Notes: generated from the letters alone by a model not told the origin. Numbered from the stretch's first letter, positions 1 through 5,642 are shown. The stretch is DNA of 5,730 nucleotides from Phenylobacterium sp. (GCA_025350885.1 JANXXA010000284.1:1-5730), one strand, 5' to 3'. Numbers and translations are program-made.

Positions 1-190
1 GCCGCGCCTCCTGACCCTGGAGATCACCGAGACCGAGCCGGCGGTGAAGAACCAGACGGCGTCATCATCCTACAAGCCCGCCATCCTGACCAACGGCGCG
101 CGGATCATGGTGCCGCCCTATATCGCCGCCGGCACCCGCGTCGTGGTGCTGACCGAGGACTTCTCCTACCACGAGCGGGCGAAGGATTAG
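1..190 (+). CDS. efp: Elongation factor P, C-terminal part (5' end outside window)
   Basis: EF-P binds the ribosome between the P and E sites and relieves stalling at polyproline stretches. Only the last 62 residues are visible, reading from base 2 to the TAG at 188-190. They match the C-terminal OB-fold domain of [18 protein letters not shown], then [11 protein letters not shown], then the conserved segment [17 protein letters not shown], ending SYHERAKD. The N-terminal domain and the modified-residue loop at the tip of domain I lie outside the window, so the modification type cannot be judged. The gene converges on anmK and the two stop codons share bases, leaving no room for a separate terminator between them. 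The family call is firm from the C-terminal motif string. Confidence 0.93.
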   Translation, partial: PRLLTLEITETEPAVKNQTASSSYKPAILTNGARIMVPPYIAAGTRVVVLTEDFSYHERAKD

Positions 191-1293
191 GGCTTCACGA
201 TCACGCCGCCACTCATCGGCCAGCGGACGCCGGTGGTCTTGGGGAAACTGATCGGCAGGCCGCGGGCGCAGCGGGCGGCGAGGTAGGCGAAGGCCTCGGC
301 CTCAATGGCGTCGCCGCGCCAGCCGTGATCCTCGGCGGCCTTCACCGGCGCCGGCAACCGCTCGGCCAGCGCCTGCATGATCCGCGGATTGTGCCGACCG
401 CCGCCGCAGACCACGATCTCGCGCGGCGCCTCGCCCAACATCTCGAAGCCGAGCCGGACAGCTTCTGCCATGAAGGCCACCAGGGTCGCGGCGGCGTCCT
501 CCAGTTCGCACGCCTCAAGCGGCTCAAGCGAGAAGTCGAAGCGGTCGAGGGACTTGGGCGGCGGCGCCTGGAAATAGGGGTGGCCCAGCAGACCGGCCAG
601 CACCCCCTCATTGACCCGGCCGACGCTGGCGTAGCGCCCCTGGTCGTCGAAGCGGCCGGCGCCACGGGCCTGGACCAGCAGGTCGATCATGCCGTTGCCG
701 GGGCCGGTGTCGAAGGCGGCGATCTCGCCATCCCGGGCAATGAAGGTGATATTGGCGACGCCGCCGATGTTGAGCACCGCCAGCGGTGTTTCCAGGCCCG
801 AAGCCCGGGCGCGAGCCAGGTGGTAGATGGGGGCCAGCGGCGCCCCCTCCCCGCCCGCCGCCACGTCGGCGCCGCGGAAATCGTGGGCCACCGGCACGCC
901 GGTCCGGCGGGCCAGCAGAGCGGCATCGCCCAGCTGGATCGTGCGACCGACAACGCCGTCCCTTGGCCGTTCATGCAGCACCGTCTGGCCATGCATGCCG
1001 ATCAGGTCGATGTCCGACCAGGCCAGGCCGTTGGCGGCGAGGAATTCCCGCGCCGCGCTGAAATGCTCTTCCGCGCCGGCGCGGGCGGCCTCGGCGAAGA
1101 TCGCCGGCTCCGGCGCGCCGCGCGGCCAGGCCAGGGCTTGGTTGGTGGCTTCCAGCATGAGGTCGCGGGTCGCCTCGCTCAGTCGGCGTTCGCCGGCCGG
1201 GCCGAAGGCCGTGATCGCCTCGCCCTCGGTTTCCAGCACCGCCATGTCGACGGCGTCGAGGGAGGTCCCGGTCATGAATCCCAGCACGCGCAT
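187..1293 (-). CDS. anmK: Anhydro-N-acetylmuramic acid kinase
   Basis: AnmK opens the 1,6-anhydro ring of anhydro-MurNAc recovered from peptidoglycan turnover and phosphorylates it with ATP, giving MurNAc-6-phosphate in the cytoplasm. The 368-residue product has the usual family length. Visible motifs in order: the N-terminal phosphate loop [12 protein letters not shown] (5-16), GMHGQTV (99-105), QLGDAALLA (120-128), [16 protein letters not shown] (138-153), NIGGVANI (175-182), FDTGPGN (194-200) and CGGGRHNP (296-303). These are the hallmarks of this branch of the ASKHA kinase fold. The ATG at 1291-1293 puts the phosphate loop at residue 5, as expected; no clear ribosome binding site is seen. 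The TAA (187-189) interlocks with the efp stop. The gene diverges from tyrS, an arrangement I recall as common in alphaproteobacteria. No missing key motif or odd composition was seen. Confidence 0.95.
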   Translation of the reverse strand: MRVLGFMTGTSLDAVDMAVLETEGEAITAFGPAGERRLSEATRDLMLEATNQALAWPRGAPEPAIFAEAARAGAEEHFSAAREFLAANGLAWSDIDLIGMHGQTVLHERPRDGVVGRTIQLGDAALLARRTGVPVAHDFRGADVAAGGEGAPLAPIYHLARARASGLETPLAVLNIGGVANITFIARDGEIAAFDTGPGNGMIDLLVQARGAGRFDDQGRYASVGRVNEGVLAGLLGHPYFQAPPPKSLDRFDFSLEPLEACELEDAAATLVAFMAEAVRLGFEMLGEAPREIVVCGGGRHNPRIMQALAERLPAPVKAAEDHGWRGDAIEAEAFAYLAARCARGLPISFPKTTGVRWPMSGGVIVKP

Positions 1294-1412
1294 GCGGCTT
1301 GACTGCCATGGCCCGGCCCCGTAGTCAGCCCGCCATGTTCGGCAAAGCCGCCCTTAACGGTCGCTATTACCGCCTGCCCTAGCCGCAGGCCGCCGATCCC
1401 ACGCGCCTGCCC

Positions 1413-1437
1413 TTCCCGGCCGGCGCTGTGCTAGAGC
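1413..1437 (+). promoter_or_regulatory. Candidate housekeeping promoter for tyrS
   Basis: GCTAGAGC at 1430-1437 matches the Caulobacter sigma-73 -10 consensus GCTANAWC at all but one position. TTCCCGG at 1413-1419, ten bases upstream, is a weak fit to the -35 consensus TTGACGS. The spacing is within the known 10-14 range. Transcription would begin a few bases after 1440, giving a short leader of about 25 bases before tyrS. Placement is inference from consensus only. Confidence 0.4.
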
Positions 1438-1452
1438 GCTGGTCATTCCAGC
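1438..1452 (+). other. Small perfect hairpin between two CTAGAG copies in the tyrS leader
   Basis: GCTGG (1438-1442) and CCAGC (1448-1452) form a 5-bp stem around a TCATT loop. The hairpin is flanked by identical hexamers CTAGAG at 1431-1436 and 1453-1458. The first hexamer lies inside the candidate -10 box and the second adjoins the likely ribosome binding site (AGAGA, 1455-1459). It could be an operator, a leader structure, or chance. Confidence 0.3.
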
Positions 1453-1467
1453 CTAGAGATTCCCGTG

Positions 1468-2718
1468 ATGGCCGATCCTGAGTTCAAATCCGAGTTCCTG
1501 AAGACGATGCAGGCGCGCGGCTACATCCACCAGATCACCCACCCCGTGGAGCTGGACGGCGCGGCGGTGGCGGGCCCGATCGCGGCCTATATCGGTTTTG
1601 ACGCCACGGCGGCATCACTGCACGTCGGCCACCTGATCCAGGTGATGATGCTGCGCCGCCTCCAGCAGGCCGGCCACAAACCGATCGTGGTGATGGGCGG
1701 CGGTACGACCAAGGTCGGGGACCCCACGGACAAGGACGGGCAGCGCCCGCTGCTTACCCACGACCAGATCCAGGCCAATATCGCCACCATCAAGGGGACC
1801 TTCGAGAAATTCCTCACCTTCGGGAACGGTCCGACCGACGCGATCATGGTCGACAACGACGCGTGGCTTTCAAAGTATGGCTACGTTGAGTTCCTGCGCG
1901 AGTTCGGCGTCCATTTCACCATCAACCGGATGCTGGCGTTCGACAGCGTCAAGGCTCGGCTCGACCGCGAACAACCGATGACCTTCCTCGAGTTCAACTA
2001 CATGCTGATGCAGTCGGTGGACTTCCTGGAGCTGGAGCGGCGGCTGGACTGTGTGCTGCAGATGGGCGGCTCGGACCAGTGGGGCAACATCGTCAATGGG
2101 GTCGAACTGATCCGCCGGGTGGACGGCAAGCCTGCGTTCGGGCTGACCACGCCGCTGCTGTCCACCGCGTCGGGCGCCAAGATGGGCAAGACGGTGGGCG
2201 GGGCGGTGTGGCTGAACGCCGACCTGCGCAGCCCCTACGACTACTGGCAGTTCTGGCGCAACACCGAGGACGCCGACGTCGGGCGCTTCCTGCGGCTGTT
2301 CACCGACCTGCCGCTGGACGAGATCGCGCGGCTGGACACCTTGCCCGGTTCGCAGATCAACGAAGCCAAGAAGGTGCTGGCGAACGAAGCCACCACCTTG
2401 CTGCACGGCGCCGGGGCCGCTGCGGAAGCCGAGCTTCGGGCTCAGAAGGTGTTCTTGGAAGGCAAAATCTCTGAGGGAGCAGAAAACCTCACGTTCGAAT
2501 GGGGTGACTACCAGCTCAGGACTGCTGCGGCCCTCGTCAAAGCGGCAAACTTGGCGAACTCGGTCAAAGAAGCGAACACATTGATTATCGCCGGTCGAGC
2601 GATGGTGAACAACGCGCCGGTCAGCCTGGAGAGCAGGTTCTCTCAGGCGGATGTGATGCCTGACGGCAACTTCGTCATTCAGGTCGGCAAGCGCATCCGC
2701 AATTTGAAGCCGACCTAG
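1468..2718 (+). CDS. tyrS: Tyrosyl-tRNA synthetase
   Basis: This cytoplasmic class I synthetase activates tyrosine with ATP and charges tRNA-Tyr. The product is 416 residues, normal for the bacterial enzyme. Visible features: IGFDATAASLHVGHL with the HIGH-type signature HVGH at 52-55; GGGTTKVGDPT (77-87); NYMLMQSVDF (177-186), in the tyrosine-binding region; GGSDQWGN (200-207); the KMSKS-type loop as KMGKT (238-242), a form common in alphaproteobacterial TyrS; and an S4 RNA-binding domain at about 349-412. I chose the ATG at 1468 with AGAGA at 1455-1459 eight bases upstream; a GTG immediately before it (1465) is an alternative start adding one residue. The peroxiredoxin gene follows after 11 bases, so the two are probably co-transcribed. 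Oddity: GC falls from about 68% (bases 2201-2450) to about 56% (2461-2710) over the S4-domain region. Confidence 0.97.
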   Translation: MADPEFKSEFLKTMQARGYIHQITHPVELDGAAVAGPIAAYIGFDATAASLHVGHLIQVMMLRRLQQAGHKPIVVMGGGTTKVGDPTDKDGQRPLLTHDQIQANIATIKGTFEKFLTFGNGPTDAIMVDNDAWLSKYGYVEFLREFGVHFTINRMLAFDSVKARLDREQPMTFLEFNYMLMQSVDFLELERRLDCVLQMGGSDQWGNIVNGVELIRRVDGKPAFGLTTPLLSTASGAKMGKTVGGAVWLNADLRSPYDYWQFWRNTEDADVGRFLRLFTDLPLDEIARLDTLPGSQINEAKKVLANEATTLLHGAGAAAEAELRAQKVFLEGKISEGAENLTFEWGDYQLRTAAALVKAANLANSVKEANTLIIAGRAMVNNAPVSLESRFSQADVMPDGNFVIQVGKRIRNLKPT

Positions 2719-2722
2719 GGAG
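2717..2722 (+). promoter_or_regulatory. Ribosome binding site of the peroxiredoxin gene, overlapping the tyrS stop
   Basis: AGGGAG begins within the tyrS TAG (2716-2718) and sits 7 bases before the ATG at 2730. The overlap supports co-transcription and possible translational coupling of the two genes. Confidence 0.7.
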
Positions 2723-2729
2723 CGACTCC

Positions 2730-3191
2730 ATGAGCAAGGTCACCGAAGGCGCCGCGGCCCCCGACTTCGAGCTTGAGAGCGCGAGCGGGCCAATCCGGCT
2801 CGGCGATTTCGCGGGCAGGACCCTCGTGGTCTATTTCTATCCGAAGGACGACACCACCGGCTGCACCACCGAGGCCAAGGATTTCAGCGCGCTGGCGGAT
2901 GAGTTCGCCAAGGCCGGCGTCGCGGTGGTCGGGGTCTCCAAGGACAGCACCCGGAGCCACGAGAAGTTCGCCGCCAAGCATGACCTGACCGTCCGGTTGG
3001 GCTCCGACCCCGCCGGAGCGGTGGTCGAGGCGTTCGAGAGCTGGGTCGAAAAGAGCCTCTATGGCCGGCGCTACATGGGCATTGATCGCTCGACCTTCCT
3101 GATCGCCGACGGGGTGATCCGGCGCATCTGGCGCAAGGTGAGGGTGGCCGGCCACGCCCAGGCGGTTCTGGACGCCGCCAAGGCGCTTTAG
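2730..3191 (+). CDS. bcp: Bcp/PrxQ-type peroxiredoxin (thiol peroxidase), one-cysteine form
   Basis: Enzymes of this family reduce hydrogen peroxide and organic hydroperoxides in the cytoplasm, usually drawing electrons from thioredoxin. The 153-residue length is typical. The N-terminal APDFEL leads into YFYPKDDTTGCTTEAKDF (35-52), the peroxidatic active site with Cys45 and Thr42. The supporting arginine is R120 in GIDRSTFLI (117-125). In E. coli Bcp the resolving cysteine lies five residues after the peroxidatic one; here that position is Lys50, and the protein has no other cysteine. It must therefore work as a one-cysteine enzyme, resolved by an external thiol or a partner protein. The start has a good ribosome binding site overlapping the tyrS stop. 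Its job next to tyrS is probably general peroxide defence, with no evident functional link. Confidence 0.93.
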   Translation: MSKVTEGAAAPDFELESASGPIRLGDFAGRTLVVYFYPKDDTTGCTTEAKDFSALADEFAKAGVAVVGVSKDSTRSHEKFAAKHDLTVRLGSDPAGAVVEAFESWVEKSLYGRRYMGIDRSTFLIADGVIRRIWRKVRVAGHAQAVLDAAKAL

Positions 3192-3212
3192 ACGGCCCGC
3201 ACCACGCCGGCC

Positions 3213-3234
3213 AACCTGATCGTCGTTCAGGTTT
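3213..3234 (+). terminator. Possible intrinsic terminator after the tyrS-bcp unit
   Basis: AACCTGA (3213-3219) and TCAGGTT (3227-3233) form a perfect 7-bp stem with a 7-base loop, starting 22 bases after the bcp stop. Three Ts (3232-3234) then CGTTG follow, so the U tract is short and the terminator call is weak. A protein-binding site is the alternative. Confidence 0.35.
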
Positions 3235-3236
3235 CG

Positions 3237-3263
3237 TTGACCGACTCAGCCGCAAGCTGACGC
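3237..3263 (+). promoter_or_regulatory. Weak candidate promoter for the M23 peptidase-bactofilin pair
   Basis: TTGACCG at 3237-3243 is an excellent -35 match to the Caulobacter housekeeping consensus. Twelve bases later GCTGACGC (3256-3263) agrees only partly with GCTANAWC. The -35 is convincing but the -10 is poor, so this is a possibility only. Confidence 0.25.
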
Positions 3264-3284
3264 GCGCTGGGGTTGTATAGACCT

Positions 3285-3308
3285 GCGGCGCAATGCGCCT
3301 TGCGCCGC
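3285..3308 (+). repeat. Perfect 9-bp inverted repeat upstream of the M23 peptidase gene
   Basis: GCGGCGCAA (3285-3293) pairs exactly with TTGCGCCGC (3300-3308) around a TGCGCC loop. It lies 54 bases before the ATG at 3363. The bases after it (CCCAATTCTC) are not a clean U tract, so it is not a convincing terminator. In a transcript started near 3270 it would be a stable leader hairpin; as DNA it could be an operator. Confidence 0.5.
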
Positions 3309-3362
3309 CCCAATTCTCATTGCATATCCCGCGTGTCCAAGCGGCTGGGGGCCACGCGACGC

Positions 3363-4517
3363 ATGACACGGCTGGCGCGCCTACGCCGCTCAATCGAAGA
3401 GTTCTTCCCGGAACGCCATCTCTACGTCCGCTCGGGCGGGGAGATGAAGGGCTATGTCCTGACGCCGCGCAAACAGATGGCGGTCGCCGCCGGCGTCTCG
3501 GCCGCGGCCCTGTGGATGGGCGTTTCCAGCGCCGCCATGCTGGTCGACGTGCTGTCGGCTTCCTCGACCGACCGCGAGATCGCCCGGACCCAGGCCAAGT
3601 ACGAACGCTGGATCGCCGACCGCCAGGCGCGCCTGAACTCCGCGGTGGCCGAGCTGAACGCCGGCGGGGCGACCAACGACAGCCTGGCCTCCAGCATGGA
3701 GAAGCGCCACGCCGCGCTGGCCATGCTGCTCACCGACATGAAGAGCACGCCCGGCGTGGCCGAGGCCCTGGCGCCGGTGATCGGCAAGGTGCTGGCTTCG
3801 ACCGACAAGAACCCGGTCAGGCGAATCGACAGGGTGCGCGCCAGCCAGGACCAGATCCTCGATGCGGCCGACAGCTTCGCCAAGAGCCGCGCCGACCGGG
3901 TGCGACTGGCGTTCCGGCTGGCCGGGCTGACGCCGGCCGCCTACATGCCCAGAGGTGGATCGCTTGGCGGCCCGCTGATCGAGTCCAAGGACCCGCGCGC
4001 GCTCGCCGCCGTGCTCGACGTCGATGAGGGGTTCGCCGACCGCATCCAGCACGCCGCCACCGACATGGGCGAGGCCCACGCCCTGGAGCAGGCCGCGCAG
4101 AGCCTGCCGCTCGCCCGGCCGACATCGACGACGCCGCAGTCCAGCGGCTTCGGCGTCCGCTACGACCCGTTCACCAGCCGGCCCGCGTTCCACTCCGGCC
4201 TGGATTTCCCCGGCGGGACGATGACCCCGATCCATGCGACGGCGCCGGGCGTGGTCTCCTTCACCGGCCTGCGCTCAGGCTATGGCCAGACCGTGGAGAT
4301 CGACCATGGCCGGGGCTTCAAGACCCGCTACGCGCACCTGGCCAGCATCGCCGTAACGGCGGGCCAGCGGGTGGCCGTGGGCCAGCGGCTGGGCGGCATG
4401 GGCTCCACCGGCCGCTCCACCGGCACGCATCTGCACTACGAGGTGTGGGTCAACGGCCGGGCGCAGAATCCGGATCGTTTTGTCAGGGCAGGCGCCTATG
4501 TTCTCAAAGCCGGCTAG
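3363..4517 (+). CDS. lmdC: Membrane-anchored M23 peptidoglycan endopeptidase, LmdC-like
   Basis: M23 (LytM-type) zinc peptidases cut peptide cross-bridges in peptidoglycan. The 384-residue product has a basic N-terminus with FFPERHLYVRSGGEMKGYVL (14-33), one membrane segment at about 39-64, a helical, probably coiled-coil region at about 70-250, and a C-terminal M23 domain from about 262. The catalytic set is complete: zinc ligands H277 and D281 in FHSGLD and H358 in HLHYE, plus H325 in YAHL and H356. The catalytic domain should face the periplasm and the first 38 residues the cytoplasm. I chose the ATG at 3363; an in-frame TTG at 3273 would add 30 residues unlike the family and run through a hairpin. 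The ribosome binding site is weak. The 3' end overlaps the bactofilin gene. This matches the LmdC-BacA pairing of Hyphomonas, where the peptidase's cytoplasmic tail contacts bactofilin. The symbol rests on domain layout and neighbour. Confidence 0.85.
   Translation: MTRLARLRRSIEEFFPERHLYVRSGGEMKGYVLTPRKQMAVAAGVSAAALWMGVSSAAMLVDVLSASSTDREIARTQAKYERWIADRQARLNSAVAELNAGGATNDSLASSMEKRHAALAMLLTDMKSTPGVAEALAPVIGKVLASTDKNPVRRIDRVRASQDQILDAADSFAKSRADRVRLAFRLAGLTPAAYMPRGGSLGGPLIESKDPRALAAVLDVDEGFADRIQHAATDMGEAHALEQAAQSLPLARPTSTTPQSSGFGVRYDPFTSRPAFHSGLDFPGGTMTPIHATAPGVVSFTGLRSGYGQTVEIDHGRGFKTRYAHLASIAVTAGQRVAVGQRLGGMGSTGRSTGTHLHYEVWVNGRAQNPDRFVRAGAYVLKAG
4485..4492 (+). promoter_or_regulatory. Ribosome binding site of the bactofilin gene inside the peptidase gene
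   Basis: AGGGCAGG lies within the last codons of the peptidase gene, 5 bases before the ATG at 4498. It supports that start over the in-frame TTG at 4480, and suggests translational coupling. Confidence 0.55.
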
Positions 4518-4917
4518 GGCCGTCGCCAAGGGTCCGGAGACCGCCGAGGGGCCGGCGCGCAAGGCCATCGCCTGCTCGCTGATCGCCGAGAACGTCAGCC
4601 TCGACGGCGACCTGAAGAGTGACGGCGATGTGCAACTCGACGGCGCGGTGCGCGGCGACCTGCATGTGGCGCACCTGACACTGGGCGAGACCGGGCTGGT
4701 CGAGGGCTCCATCGTCGCCGAGGCGGTCGAGGTCCGCGGTCGCGTCACCGGCACGATCAGCGCCAAGGCCGTGCGGCTCTACGCCACCGCGCGGGTGGAC
4801 GGCGACATCACCCACGCCCAGATCGCCATCGACGCCGGGGCGCACTTCGTCGGCCGCAGCGTCAAACTCACCCTCCCCACTCAGGAACCCCTGAGCCTGG
4901 TCACGGCGGCGGAGTAG
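4498..4917 (+). CDS. bacA: Bactofilin (BacA-type cytoskeletal protein)
   Basis: Bactofilins polymerise without nucleotide into non-polar filaments of stacked right-handed beta-helices. In stalked and budding alphaproteobacteria they bind the inner membrane and recruit cell-wall enzymes. The 139-residue product has the bactofilin domain at about 26-124, visible as short repeating beta-helix turns (LIAENVSLDGDLKSDGDVQL, VRGDLHVAHLTLGETGLVEG, VEVRGRVTGTISAKAVRLY), with flexible ends. The ATG at 4498 gives an N-terminus MFSKPARA, close to the MFSKQAK-type membrane-targeting peptide I recall for Caulobacter BacA; that and the ribosome binding site fix the start. It overlaps the M23 peptidase gene by 20 bases, implying coupled expression. 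BacA rather than another bactofilin paralogue is inferred from the neighbour and N-terminus. Confidence 0.92.
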   Translation: MFSKPARAVAKGPETAEGPARKAIACSLIAENVSLDGDLKSDGDVQLDGAVRGDLHVAHLTLGETGLVEGSIVAEAVEVRGRVTGTISAKAVRLYATARVDGDITHAQIAIDAGAHFVGRSVKLTLPTQEPLSLVTAAE

Positions 4918-4972
4918 CTGTGCATCGGGGTAGGTTTTTGGGCGCCTACGCGGTTCACTGAGAGCGCCGCAA

Positions 4973-5146
4973 CTACCTCCCCCGCGAAGCGGCGGGAGGG
5001 GGACCGTCGGCCGACCCCGGCCTTGGGCCTGGGGAAGAGCCGATGGTGGAGGGGGCGAGCCTCAGGCGCGACCTCTCAGCGTCGATCATCTCCCGCGCGT
5101 AGAGCAACACGCCGTCGATGACGCCGCTCAGGTCGTGATAGATTTG
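4973..5146 (-). pseudogene. Out-of-frame 3' continuation of the DUF559 gene
   Basis: Shifting by one base at the CCCC run (5147-5150) restores an open frame reading QIYHDLSGVIDGVLLYARE, which resembles the C-terminal helix of DUF559 proteins (an xLxGVLxxI pattern). The frame then runs APSTIG through the inner repeat and ASRGR through the outer palindrome, ending at the TAG read from 4973-4975. Without the shift the upstream frame gives an Arg-rich tail instead. The parsimonious reading is one extra base in the G run of the coding strand (4 rather than 3), from mutation or sequencing error. The repaired protein would be 153 residues. Confidence 0.6.
4977..5055 (+). repeat. Left REP-like palindromic repeat unit beside the DUF559 gene
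   Basis: The outer part (4977-5006) begins CTCCCCCGCGAAGCGG and continues to GGGAGGGGGACCG, with internal complementarity. A 37-base spacer follows, then the inner motif TGGTGGAGGGGG (5044-5055). Both motifs recur in inverted orientation on the far side of the DUF559 gene. C/G-rich intergenic palindromes of this style are common in Caulobacterales genomes, as far as I recall. Confidence 0.75.
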
Positions 5147-5435
5147 CCCCGCCGGGGACGCGATGCACGCGGACGCCCTGGGTCATCAGCCATCGATCCC
5201 GCGCCTCGTCCTTCGGCTGGGCCGCCTCGTCCCAATGGGTGGCGCCATCCACCTCGACCGCCAACCGCGCGGCGGGACAGTAGAAGTCCAGGATGATCGA
5301 GCCGAACGGGTGTTGCCGGCGGAATGTCGGCTTGTCCGGGTTGCGGCCGCGGAGCCGGCTCCAGAGCATGACCTCCGGTTCGGTCATCGCCTTGCGCATC
5401 GCTCGGGCTCGGTTGGTGATCAGTGCGCGTCGCAT
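5076..5435 (-). CDS. DUF559 domain protein (Vsr-like endonuclease fold), probably frameshifted near the 3' end
   Basis: DUF559 proteins share the fold of the Vsr mismatch endonuclease, in the PD-(D/E)XK group; their biological role is largely unknown. Visible motifs in this 119-residue open frame: ARAMRKAMTEPEVMLWSRLR (10-29) with E21, FRRQHPFG (38-45), IILDFYC (47-53) with D50, and LAVEVDGATHW (58-68) with E61, D63 and H67. Thus the likely catalytic core is intact. After GVRVHRVPGG (87-96) the frame departs from the family and ends in an Arg-rich tail (RPERRHRRRVALRAGDDRR). The expected C-terminus continues in the next frame down to 4973, so a +1 shift in the CCCC run at 5147-5150 is likely. 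The gene is bracketed by inverted palindromic repeats, suggesting a small cassette. No clear promoter is seen. It could be a decaying gene or a sequencing artefact of an intact one. Confidence 0.7.
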   Translation of the reverse strand: MRRALITNRARAMRKAMTEPEVMLWSRLRGRNPDKPTFRRQHPFGSIILDFYCPAARLAVEVDGATHWDEAAQPKDEARDRWLMTQGVRVHRVPGGANLSRPERRHRRRVALRAGDDRR

Positions 5436-5453
5436 GTCTCTGCCGGCCGCTTA

Positions 5454-5574
5454 CCCCCTCCACCACCCGCTCCCACCGGATCGCTAGGCGATCCGGCGCC
5501 CCCATCGCTTCGCGATCCACCCCCAGCGGGGGTGGATTGGCGGGCGGTCCCCCTCCCGCCGCTGCGCGGGGGAG
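5454..5574 (-). repeat. Right REP-like palindromic repeat unit, inverted relative to the left one
   Basis: The inner motif CCCCCTCCACCA (5454-5465) is the exact reverse complement of 5044-5055. The outer part (5545-5574) is the reverse complement of 4977-5006 with one mismatch in 30. The longer spacer holds three perfect hairpins: CCGGATCGC/GCGATCCGG (5476-5496, TAG loop), ATCGC/GCGAT (5504-5516, TTC loop) and ATCCACCCCC/GGGGGTGGAT (5515-5537, AGC loop). Confidence 0.75.
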
Positions 5575-5642
5575 ATAGAACAATACACGAACATCTGGGC
5601 TGCGAGGTCAAGAGGCGTTCGAGGCCCTGGGCGGAATAGGCG

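Noticed and set aside
325..1302. Long plus-strand open frame of 325 codons opposite anmK
   Set aside because: It is the antisense shadow of a firmly identified AnmK in high-GC DNA, with His/Gly/Arg-rich composition and no recognisable domain.
1294..1464. tRNA or T-box riboswitch in the anmK-tyrS intergenic region
   Set aside because: No cloverleaf or T-box consensus was seen, and T-box control is not typical of proteobacterial tyrS.
2179..2193. KMGKT instead of KMSKS in TyrS as a sign of lost activity
   Set aside because: The variant is common in functional alphaproteobacterial TyrS, and all other active-site motifs are present.
3273..3362. Upstream TTG start for the M23 peptidase gene, adding 30 residues
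   Set aside because: The extension runs through the 9-bp hairpin and looks non-coding; the ATG at 3363 gives a family-like cytoplasmic tail.
3390..4235. 281-codon minus-strand open frame opposite the M23 peptidase gene
   Set aside because: Antisense shadow with low-complexity composition; the plus-strand frame has complete M23 motifs.
4930..4951. Possible terminator after bacA (GTAGG ... CCTAC around a T run)
   Set aside because: The T run lies in the loop rather than after the stem and the stem is only 5 bp, so it does not meet the pattern for an intrinsic terminator.
4977..5574. CRISPR array or classical insertion sequence
   Set aside because: There are only two repeat units, inverted rather than tandem, with no regular spacers; no DDE transposase and no target-site duplication could be recognised.
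5163..5639. 158-codon plus-strand open frame across the DUF559 region
   Set aside because: It runs antisense to the DUF559 motifs and through the palindromic repeats, giving a Pro-rich stretch typical of translated repeats.
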